From Atkinsonella hypoxylon (taxonomy: Eukaryota > Ascomycota > Sordariomycetes > Hypocreales > Clavicipitaceae): a stretch of 64,000 nt of DNA. The DNA is taken from contig JFHB01000049.1 of the NCBI GenBank assembly GCA_000729835.1, positions 107,768-171,767 on the forward strand. Direction: 5' to 3'. The notes under the pieces are model-generated. The model did no database searches and had not been told where the DNA came from. It saw only the letters and a list, made by a program, of their open reading frames with translations. The stretch's first letter is position 1; each line of letters begins with the position of its first letter. The translations under genes were made by a program, and so were the position numbers. Positions 43,059-55,000 of this stretch are shown here, piece after piece.

Positions 43059-46000
43059 ATGGCGCTCACATCGATTTCGCTGCTGGCAGCCTTGGCCAAC
43101 CTCGCGATTACCAACGCAAAGCCAGTAGCAGATGATTCAGGGATTGCAACACTCAACCTTCAGCCAGTCAAATTACTCACAGAGGTTGCTGTATCCTTTT
43201 CGACATATTTTCCTCAGCCGACGGATATTGCCTTTTGTAACGGATATACTATTTCCATTACCAAAGGAGGCGATGTCAACACAGTAACCACGATTACTTA
43301 TACAAGCAGCGTTACGCTCGCGAGGTACAATGACTGGCTAATTGCAGGCTTTAATTATTTTTCAGAATGCAACTAACACCATCATAGCTATACTCCATGT
43401 CGTCGTCAAGCAATAGCCGCGGAGTCTCTTACATCCTCTCGACAAATAAGTTCGGAGACTCAATTGCCATCCAACATAAACCCCAAAACTGCAGATTCTC
43501 TACGGCTGTTTGGTCCCGGAACAATCTCAGATGTTCCCGTCGTACCCACGCCATCAGCTCTGCGATCCGCTACTCAGTCTGCTATACATAGTAGCCAATT
43601 TGCTCCAGCAAACATTGAATCTACTTCCCAACTTAAACAACCAGCTTCGCAAAATGCTGTTGCTGGTGTCGTATCTGACCTTCCTAACATCCTTGCCTCC
43701 TCGCTGACTTCTGTGCAGTTACCTACGAATCTGGGCACGGGGCAAGCTTCAGACTTGAAGTCGACTTCGCCAACAGCTGTCACCTCTGTACTACCCTCGG
43801 CCTTGCAGTCAGTGCTATTGTCTGCTATCGGCAATTTACAATCTTTGCTGCGAAAAAGTCCAGCCACTGGGTCAGCATCTGTGCAGGAAGTACTTAGCTC
43901 TGTGGCCAATGACTTGAATTCCATATTGCCCACGACAGAGCTCCAAGTTGCTGCTGGCTGGGTGCCCTTGCTGAATTCTGCAGTTAGACGTTTGAATTCT
44001 TTGTTGTTGAAGAATGTCAATGTTGCTGGACCGGAAAGCCTTGCGCCAGAAATCAGTTCTATTGTTGATGAGTTGGACTCAATTCTGCCCACGGCTGGTG
44101 CCGACCAAATAAGTCTAGGGGCGAAAATCAGTTTAACCGTTGGAAAGTCAAACTCTCCAGGGCCGTCAACGGTCGCAGCGGTACCAACAAATCTACAGGC
44201 GGCCCTGGGTTCTCTTCTTGGCAAGTTGGACTCACTGCTACCTACCCAACCTATCTCTGAACCGACAAAGCTCGGCGCAGTGATCAACTCCGTGGTTGAC
44301 GAATTGGAATCTATCATACCCACAGGTTTAGGTGCTGTGCCAACAGGCCTAGAAGCAGCAATCAGCTCTGTGCTGGATAGACTTGTCTCATTGTTACCGA
44401 CAACCGCGGGGGCGGGACCTCGACCAACAAGCGTCGATGCGGCTCTCAGCTCCATCTTCAATGACGTGAAATCACTCTTACCTAATACGACCCCGCTGCC
44501 GCAACCCACGAATCTCGAAGCAGCTCTTAGTTCCATTATTGGCGACTTGGAATCTTTGCAACCGACCTCCCAGATCTCTAACCCTAACCCCGCAAGCATT
44601 GAAGCCGCCCTGAGATCCACCCTCGAGAACTTACGTTCTCTGCTTCTTTCGGCTCCAGCCCTGGACCCAACCGGTATCGAAGCCGCTCTCAGCTCTGTTA
44701 TCAAGAGCTTGGATCCGCTTGTACCAACCGCTGGGGTTTCCGATCCCACAGGTCTGGCAGCTGTGCTCCGCTCCACCGTGAGAAACTTACGCTTTCTGCT
44801 TCTTTCAGCTGCAGTTCTGAGCCCAGCCCGTATCGAAGCCGCTCTCGGCTTCGTTATCAAGAGCTTGGACTCTGCATTGCCAACCGCTGCGGTTGCCGCG
44901 CCCACGAGCTTGAAAGCTGCGCTCACCACCGTCATCAAAAATGCGGACTCCTTATTGGCGACTTCTCTCCTCCCTAAGCCCTCGAGTCTCGAGGCTGCCC
45001 TCAGCTCTGTTCTGAATGACTTGGAATCTGTCCTTCCCAAAGGAGGTATTTCGAAGCCAACAAGCCTGGCAGTCGCTTTGAGTTCTGTAATAAATAACTT
45101 GGATTCACTGCTGCCCACCGGCGCTGTTACAAGACCCACGAGTCTCGAAGCTGCGCTTGAATCTGCCATCAAGTCTATTGTTGGGAATATTGATTCCGCT
45201 CTTCCAAGAGCTATTCAATCAGCATTGAACGAGATCAAAGGCTTGAATCCCACGAGCCTTCCCACAGATCCGGCTGTTCTCGCGTCTGTTGTCAAGTCCA
45301 TTGTTGGAAATATTGATTCCGCTCTTCCAACAGCTATTCAATCAGTGTTGAACGAGATCAAAGGCTTAAGTCCCACGAGCCTTCCCACAAATCCGGCTGT
45401 TCTTGAGTCTGTCGTCAAGTCTATTGTTGGAAATATCGATTCCGCTCTTCCAACAGCTATTCAATCAGTGTTGAACGAGATCAAAGGCTTAAGTCCCACG
45501 GGTTTTCCCACAAATCAAGCTGCTCTTGGATCTGCCATCAGGTCCATTCTTGAACATGTTGAGTCCACTCTTCCAACAGCTCTGGTATCAGCCATTCTTG
45601 GCAATTCGGTAGTCCCCACCAATCTCGCGTCTGATATTGCAGGGATCAAGTCTGCCATTCTCTCTGCTATCAACTCTGTCGGAGGACTCAAGTCCCAGCT
45701 GCCGACGGGCCCAATAACTGCTCCCGCTGTTCTCGAATCCGCTGCTTCTGGCCTCAAGTCTGTCATAGGTGGCCTTCAGTCGCAATTACCTGCAGCCATA
45801 AGCTCCGCACTTCCAGCTGCAGAGTCTGCGCTTAAATCCGCTGTTGGAGGCGTTGAATCAGCGCTGCCTACAGCTCCCACAGTGCTGAATTCTGCTGTGA
45901 AATCCTTAGCCAACGATGTTGAGTCATTGCTACCGACAGTCCTTCCGGCAGCTCTTGTGACAAATTTTGAGCGTGCTCTTGCGGCCATAAAGTCTTTGCT

Positions 46001-49000
46001 GCCTTCTGCCCCAGCTGCATTGCAATCAGCCCTTCGATCTATCATCGACAACGCTGAGTCGTCGCTGGGAATAGTTCCTTTGCGAGCTGTTGAATCTATC
46101 ATTAATAGTGCTGTTGTGGGTATTGAGTCTTTACTGCCTTCCGGACCAGCCGCATTCGAGTCCGCCGTCAAGTCCATCCTCGATGATGTCAAGTCAGCGC
46201 TGCCGACACTCCCTCCGGCAGCTCTCCAATCCAACATCAACAGCGCTATTACAGGTATTGAGTCTTTACTGCCTTCCGGCCCAGCTGCAGTGGAGTCTGC
46301 TGTTAAGTCCATCATCAATAGTGTTGAGACATTGCTACCCATAGTCTCTCCGGCCGCTCTTGAAACTGTTCTTAAGAGTGCTATCGCGGCTATTGAGTCT
46401 TTACTGCCTTCTGCCCCAGCCGCATTCGAGTCCGCTGTCAAGCCCATCCTCGATGATGTCAAGTCAGCGTTGGGGGTACTCCCTCTGGCAGCTCTTCAAT
46501 TCAAAGTCAGGGCTGCTTTTTCGGCTATTAAGTCTTTGCTGCCGTTGGCCCCGACTGCAGTGGGATCTGCCATCAAGTCCATCATCAACAATGTTGAGTC
46601 GCTGCTGCGGACAGCTCCGGCTGCAGTACAATCTGATATCAAGAGCGCGATTACCGGCATCGAATCTCTGCTTCCCACGGCCCCAGCAGCAGTAGATTCA
46701 GTGATCAGGTCCATTGCTCATGATGTCGGATCACTCCTGCCCACCGTTCCACCTTTGCAATCCGCCGTCAAATCCGTCATTAAAGACCTGGAATCGGTTC
46801 TGCCCACGGCTCCGGCTGTGGTTAAATCTGAGATCAAAAGCGTTGTCGCGGGTATCGAATCATTGCTTCCTACAGCTCCAGCTGCGGTTAAATCTGATAT
46901 CAAGAGCGCGATTGCGGGTATTGAATCAATTTTACCTACAATCTTGCCGCTTAAATCTGCTGTTAAGTCTATCATAGGGAATGTTGATTCGCTTTTGCCC
47001 ACAGCCCCAGCAGCTCTTCAGTCTGACCTTAAGAGTGCTATCCAAGGCATTGAGACGTCATTGCCTACAGTTCCCACGGCACTGCACTCCGCCGTAAAGT
47101 CAATCATTGGCAACGTCGCTTCGCTAGTTCCTACAGCTCCGAGTGCTGTTGAATCAGCTATCAAATCATTGGTAGGGGAGATTGAATCTGCGCTGCCTAC
47201 AGCTCCTGCTTCCGTCGTTAAGTCCGTTATTGGAAATATCAAGTCTGTGCTACCTACAGCTTCTATTGCTCCAACGGCTCTTGAGTCTATTATTAAGTCC
47301 GCTATTGGAGATGTCAAGTCTGCGCTACCTACCGCTTCTATCGCTCCTACAGCTCTCGAGTCTATCATCAATTCCGCTATTGGAGATGTCAAGTCTGCGC
47401 TACCTACCGCTTCTGTTGCTCCTACAGCCCTTGGGTCTATTATTAAGTCCGCTATTGGAGATGTCAAGTCTGCGCTACCTACCGCTTCTGTTGCTCCAAC
47501 GGCTCTTGGGTCTATTATTAAGTCCGCTATTGGAGATGTCAAGTCTGTGATACCTACAGTTTCTATCGCCCCCGCGGCCCTCGAGTCCGCAATTCAATCC
47601 GTTATTGGAGGCCTTAATTCTGCGCTGCCTACAGGCTCTATCGCTCCTACAGCTCTCGAGTCTATCATCAATTCCGCTATCGGAGATATTAAGTCTGCAC
47701 TACCTACAGCTTCCATCGCCCCCACGGCCCTCGAGTCCGCAATTAAATCCGTTATTGGAGATATCAAGTCTGCGCTGCCTACACGTCCTGCTAATCCAAC
47801 AGCTCTCGAGTCTGCTATTAAATCCATTATTGGCGAAGTGACTATGCTACCTACAGCTTCTATTGCTCCTACAGCCATCGATTCCGCAATTAAATCTGTT
47901 CTTGGAGGCATCAAGTCTGCACTACCTACAGGTCCTATTAATCCGACGGCTCTCGAGTCTGCTATCAAATCTATTGTTGGCGAGGTAACCATCTTACCTA
48001 CAGCTTCTATCGCTCCCACAGCCCTTAAGTCAGCAATTAAATCCGTTCTTGGAGACATCAAGTCTGCGCTACCTACAGGACCTGTTAATCCGACGGCTCT
48101 CGAGTCTGCCATCAGATCTCTTGTTGGCGAAGTAACCATATTGCCTACGATTTCTATCGCTCCTACTGCGTTAGAATCTGTCATTAAATCTGTGGTTGGC
48201 AATATCGAGTCGCTTTTGCCCACAGGCCCTGTCGCTCCTACAGCTTTACAGTCAGCTGTAAATTCTGTTATCAATGGTTTACAATCAATACTGCCTACAG
48301 CTCCACCAGCTATTGAGTCAGAGCTCAAGTCTGTTATTGGAGGCGTCAACTCTTTGGTTCCCACGGTTACTGTGGTTCCAACAGCTATTGAATCTGCCGT
48401 AAATTCCTTGATCGATAATGTGAAATCTGCATTGGCCACCGCTCCGGCGGGCCTTGAATCCGGTCTTAAGTCTGCTATTGGGAACATTAAATCCTCGCTC
48501 CCCACGGGTCCTATCGCGCCGACGGCTGTGGAAACCGCCATCAACTCGATTATTAACGACGTATCATCTTTACTTCCTACATCTGCTCCAGCTGTAGAAT
48601 CTGCGGTCAACTCGATTATTGGTGACATTAAGTCACTATTCCCGACAAGCCTCGTCGCACCTACAGCCCTGCAATCTGCTGTCAACTCTGTTATTCATGA
48701 CTTACAATCAATACTGCCTACAGCTCCACCGGCCGTCGAGTCAGGGCTCAAGTCTGTTATTGGAGATATCAAGTCTTTAGTTCCCATGGTTTCTGTGGCC
48801 CCAACCGCGGTAGAATCTGCTCTCAAGTCTATCGTTAACAATGTGGGATCGCTGCTTCCTACGGTTCCAGGAGCCCTTGAATCAGGAATCAAGTCAATCA
48901 ATGGAAATCTTGGCAGCAACTTGAATACTGCGATACAAGTTGCTCCGACAGCCCTCGAGTCTGCCATCAAGTCGGTTCTAGCTGGTGTGGGATCAGCGAT

Positions 49001-52000
49001 GCCAACGGGCGTAATCACTGCTCCTGGAGCTATTGAGTCTGCTTCAAACTCCATCGTGGCCGGAGTTGAGTCAGCTTTGCCTTCCAAGCTGAATTCTGCC
49101 CCGGCTGCACTCCAATCTGCAATCAAGTCGGTCATTGGCAATATTGCAAGCCCTCTGCCTACAGCTCCCGCGGCGCTCGAATCGGCCGTGAAATCTGCAG
49201 TTGCGAATCTGGAATCGCTTTTGCCCACTGCTCCTCGAAACATCGAATCAGCGCTTGCGTCTGTAATAGCGGATGTCAAATCCGCTTTGCCAACGGCTTC
49301 TCTGGATATCAAGTCCGCATTAAACTCAGCTGTTGCTGGAATAGACTCCGCTCTTCCTACGGGCGTTTTATCAGCACCCGGAGCACTTGAATCTGTGCTC
49401 AACTCAGTTATCGGGGATCTCCAGTCCAAGTTGCCCACGGGTCTAATCACTGCTCCTGGAGCTGCAGAGTCAATCCTCAAATCCGCTGCTGCCGGTCTCG
49501 GTTCTGTTCTGCCCACAGCCTTGTCTGTACCTGGTGCCCCAACGGCTTTGACTGCTGTACCTAGTGCAGTTGAATCAGCCATTCAGGGCGTGGAAACTTT
49601 GTTCCCTGGGCTCCCGTCCGCTGCTGCCTCTGTAATCAAGTCAGCCATCAATGATATCAAGTCCGCTCTGCCCACGGCGCTGCTTCCAGTCCCCTCGAAT
49701 CTCGGGTCAGCCCTGCCAACGGCTCTCGTCTCTGCTCCTCCAGCTCTACAGTCCGCCATAGAAAACCTGAAATCAGTGTTACCCACTCAACTCGCCTCTG
49801 TGCCTCCCGGTCTAGGCTCTGCCATCCAGTCGATTGTTGCAGGTATCGAGTCTGCATTACCCACAAGCTTAGCACCGGCAATACAGTCTGCAATCGCTGG
49901 TCTCGGGTCGGCGTTGCCAACTGGGGTGATAGCTAACCCAACATCTTTGCCAACAGTTCCAACAGACATTCGATCAGTTATTGAAGACCTCAAGTCTGCC
50001 TTACCTGCAAGTCTTAAGCCAGTACTGGAGTCCGCTATCGCTGGTCTACAATCTGGGCTTCCAACTGCTGTGGTTGCCAATCCAACATCTCTTCCTCTAG
50101 TGCCTACAAATATTCAGTCTGTTATCAAAGATGTTAAATCCGCATTGCCGACAAGCTTAGGACCCGCCTTGGAATCCGTCATCGCTGGTCTCGGGTCTGT
50201 ACTACCGACCGCTGTGGTCGTAAACACAACAGTCGCCCTATCTGTGTCTGTGTCTGCACAAGTTCAATCTATCATCCAAGACCTGAAATCCGTATTGCCC
50301 ACTGGCATTGCTTCGGTGCTCCCCGCGGATATCAAATCTGCCATAGGGGGCCTTGAATCTATTCTTCCAACAATTGCAGTCTCTTCTCCGGCAGCTCTTC
50401 AATCTGCATTAGCAGGTATTGAATCAAAGCTTCCCACAGCCCTTCAATCAGAGCTGGCAGGTCTCGAGTCTGTATTGCCCACAATTGGGTCTTTGCTACC
50501 CACTGGCTTAGGAAATGTCCCGGCTTCAGCTATCATATCTGCGATTAAAAATCTCGAAACTGTGCCGCCAACAGGCATCAAGTCTGCCATTGCCAATCTG
50601 GAATCGCAATTGCCGTCTAATCTTATATCAGCACTGCCTCCAGATCTTCGATCGGTTATCGCGGACTTGGAATCCGCCTTGCCAACCAATCTTGGCTCTG
50701 TCTTACCCACAAACTTAAACAGCATCTTGCCGTCAGGCATCCTGTCTGTGCTTCCGGGCCTCGAATCTAATCTCACCACTGGCATTAAGACAAATTTACC
50801 TACGGCAGTCCAGTCCGTCATCGGTGAGATTGAATCTGCCCTACCAACGAACATTAAGTCTGCGGTTCCTACGGCGCTGGCATCTGTTATTGCAAACCTT
50901 GAGTCCGCTATACCATCGAACCTCAAGTCACTTTTGCCCACAAATCTACAATCGGCTATCGTGGGTCTAGAATCTGCCTTGCCCAAGAGTCTAGGTTCTG
51001 TCGCTCCCACTGACGTCCTGTCTGCAATTGACAATCTCAAGTCAGCATTGCCGACGGGTCTGAAGTCTGCATTACCGACGGGCATCGAGTCGGCCATCTT
51101 GGGACTGGAATCTATTCTTCCTGCAAGTCTGGTTAACGAACTTCCTACAGATGTGCAATCAGCTATCGGGAATCTCAAATCACAACTCCCAACTAATATA
51201 AACGCCGTGAACCCGACGGCGCTACAATCTGCCATTGCTGGGCTGGAATCAGCTTTTCCGACAATCAATCCAACGGTCCTAGCATCAGCTATCGCAAATA
51301 TTGAGTCTACGCTTCCCACAGACCTCAATTCTGCTATCAAAAATCTTGAATCTGCACTTCCTACTGGCCTCAACTCAGCGTTGCCTACAGCGGTTGTATC
51401 AGCCATTGACAACCTCAAGTCAGCTCTTCCTACAAAGATTGCTACCAGTCTGCCTTCTGCAGTAAATTCAGCTATCGCAGAACTTGAAACAGCTCTGCCA
51501 ACAGCCTTGAACACTGTCATTCCAACTGCCCTAGCATCAGCCATCGCAGATATTAAGTCTGCGCTTCCCACGGACCTTAGGTCTGCTATTCAAAATCTTG
51601 AATCCGCACTTCCAACTGGTCTAAACTCAGCGTTGCCTACAGCGGTTGCATCAGCAATTGAAAACCTCAAGTCAGCTCTCCCTATAGAGATCAACACTAA
51701 TCTGCCCTCAAATGTTCAATCTGCTATTGACAAACTCCAATCTGCATTACCCACTGCGGTCAACTCTGGCCTGCCATCGGCACTTCAGTCTATTATTGCA
51801 GGAATCGAATCTGCTGCTCCCACCGATGTCAGGTCTGCGATTGGGGGCCTTGAATCAGCATTACCGATAGGCTCTGCCTTGCCCTCGGCCATTAGATCTG
51901 CGCTTGAAGATATCAAGTCAGCGCTTCCTACGGGAATTGGTACCAGCCTTCCGTCAGGAGTCAAGTCTGCTATCGACGAACTTCAATCTGTATTGCCTGC

Positions 52001-55000
52001 AGGCGTCAACTCTGCTCTGCCCTCAGCACTTCAGTCAGCCATCGAAGGTGTTGAGTCATTGCTTCCAACCAACTTGGCATCTGTTATCCCGGCAGCCACT
52101 CAGACAGCACTTCCTTCAGAACTCAAGTCTGCCATTGATGGCCTTGTATCAGCGGTACCAACCAACTTCAAGTCTGCGGTTGCCGGGCTCGAGTCCGCAC
52201 TGCCCACCGCAATCAAGTCTGCCATTGAGAATCTCCAGTCACAGCTGCCGGCAAATGTGAATTCTGCGCTGCCGTCAGCTCTTCAATCCGCCATTGAAGG
52301 AGTCAAGTCACTACTTCCCACCAACTTGGAGTCAGCGCTCCCCGCAGCTTCCCAGACTTTGCTCCCAACAGCACTCAAATCTGCCATTGACAATCTTGTA
52401 ACAGCTGTGCCAACGGATCTTCAGTCTGCCTTGCCGACGGCCATCAAGTCTGCGCTTGAAAATCTCCAATCTAAGTTGCCAACAAATATTGGTTCTATAC
52501 AGCCATCAGCTCTTCAGTCTGCTATTGCAGGAGTTGAGTCACTTCTTCCTACGAACCTGGCATCTGCGCTGCCGGCCGCTTCTTTGACATCATTGCCCAC
52601 GGCGTTGAGGTCCGCTATCAATGACCTTGTATCAGCCGCGCCAACAAACCTTCAGTCTGCTATTGCAGGTCTTGAATCAGCGTTGCCCACAGCTATCAAC
52701 TCGAATATAGCTGCTGAGATCAAATCCGCAATACCGACTGAGCTTGCCTCAGTGCTTCCAACAGCTCTTCAATCAGCCATAGCAGGAATCGAGTCGTCAA
52801 TTCCAAGCGGTCTAGCGTCTATACTTCCGCAAGGTTCTCAGATTGCGCTGCCCACAGAATTACAGTCGGCCATTAATAACCTCCTCTCTGCTGCACCGAC
52901 AAATCTTCTGTCTGCGATCGCGGGACTTGAATCTGCATTACCTACGTCGATTAACTCTGATATCGCTGCCGAGATTAAATCTGTTATACCAACAAATCTT
53001 GCCTCTGTGCTCCCAACGGCTGTTCAGTCGGATCTTGCAGGCGTGATTTCAGTACTCCCGCAAGCATCCCAAACAATTTTGCCATCGGCACTGCAATCTG
53101 TGATTGGTCATCTTGTTTCGGCTGCGCCTACTGACTTGCTGTCTGCTATTGCAGGCCTTGAGTCAGCATTGCCTACAGTTATTAACTCTCATGTTGCTGC
53201 TGAAATCAAGTCAGCTTTGCCAACAAGTCTGGTTTTAGGACTTCCTACAGCCTTGCAATCTGCTATTGCAGGTCTACAGACAGCGTTGCCTACAAATATT
53301 AATTCGAATATTATTGCGGTTGACTCAGCTCTGCCAACGAACTTAGCTTCTGTTCTCCCCACGGCCTTGCAGTCTGCTATTGCAGGTGTTGGTTCGTTAC
53401 CGCTAACATCACCAGCACCTCTGCCAACAGGGCTAATATCAGCTATCAATAACCTGGTCTCGGCTGCCCCAACAGATCTCAAGTCTGCTATTGCAGGTCT
53501 CGAGTCGGCGTTGCCCACGGTTATTAACTCTGATATCGCTGCGGAAATCAAGTCAGCTCTGCCAACGAACTTAGCTTCCGTTCTCCCCACGGCTTTGCAG
53601 TCTGCTATCGCAGGTGTTGAGTCGTTACCACTATTATCACCAAGTCCTCTTCCAACGGGAGTTCAGTCTGCCATAAATAATTTAGCATCAGCTGCTGTTC
53701 CAACTGAGCTTCAATCTGCTATCGCAGCCCTTGAATCAGCATTGCCAAGTGTGATAAACTCTGATATTGCCGTGGGAATCAAATCTGCTTTACCGACAGG
53801 TCTCGTTTCCATTCTTCCAACAGCTCTTCAGTCTGCGATTGTAGGTGTCTTGCCACTTCCACAAGCCTCACAGACATCGTTACCATTACCACTCCAGTCT
53901 GCAATCAATAATGTTGCATCAGCTGTTCCGACGAACTTTAATTCAGCAATTGTCGGAGTTCAGTCTGCTATTGCAGGTGCTGCATCACTTCCTCAAACCT
54001 CACAGATCAATAATGTTGTGTCAGCTGTCCCAACGAATCTTAACTCGGTAGTTGCTGGACTTCAGTCTGCAATCAATAATCTTGCATCAGCTGCCCCAAC
54101 GAATGTCAATTCAGCAATTGCTGGCCTTCAGTCTGCTATTGCAGGTGCTGTGTCGCCTCAAGCCTCGCAAATTAATAATGTTGCGTCAGCTGTCCCAACG
54201 AATCTTAATTCCGCAATCGCTGGGCTTGAGTCTGCAGTTGCAGGTATCTTGTCACCTCAACCCTCACAGACATCGATTGTATTGCCTCTGCAGTCTGCAA
54301 TTAATAACCTGGCATCAGCTGTTCCAACGGATCTTATTTCCGCAGTTGCTGGACTTCAGTCCGCTATTGCAGGTGTTGTTTCGCTTCCCCAAGCCTCACA
54401 GACATCGTTACTATTACCTGTTCAGTCTGCACTCAATAACCTAGCATCAGCTGTTCCAACAAACGTTAATACAGCAATCGCTGGGGTTCAATCTGCTATT
54501 GCAGGCGTCCTGTCACTTCCACAAGCCTCACAAACAATAGTGCCAATAACTCTACAGTCTGCCCTTAGTAACCTTGCAACAGCTGTCCCGACGAACCTTA
54601 ATTCAGCAGTTGCAGGAGTCCAGTCTGCTATTAATAATCTCGCCACAGCTGCTCCAACGAATATTAATTCAGCAATTTCTGGAGTTCAATCTGCTATTGC
54701 AGGCGTCCTGTCACTTCCTCGGGCCTCACAAACAATAGTGCCAACAGCTCTACAGTCTGCCCTTAGTAACCTTGCAACAGCTGTCCCGACGAATCTCAAT
54801 TCAGCAGTTGCAGGAGTCCAGTCTGCTATTAACAATCTTGCAACAGCTGCTCCGACGGATATTAATTCAGCAGTAGCTGGCGTTCAGTCTGCTATTAATA
54901 ATCTTGTAACAGCTGCTCCAACAGATATTGTTAATTCAGCAGTTGCTGGGGTCCAGTCCGCTATAAATAATCTCGCAACAGCTGTCCCGACGAACCTCAA

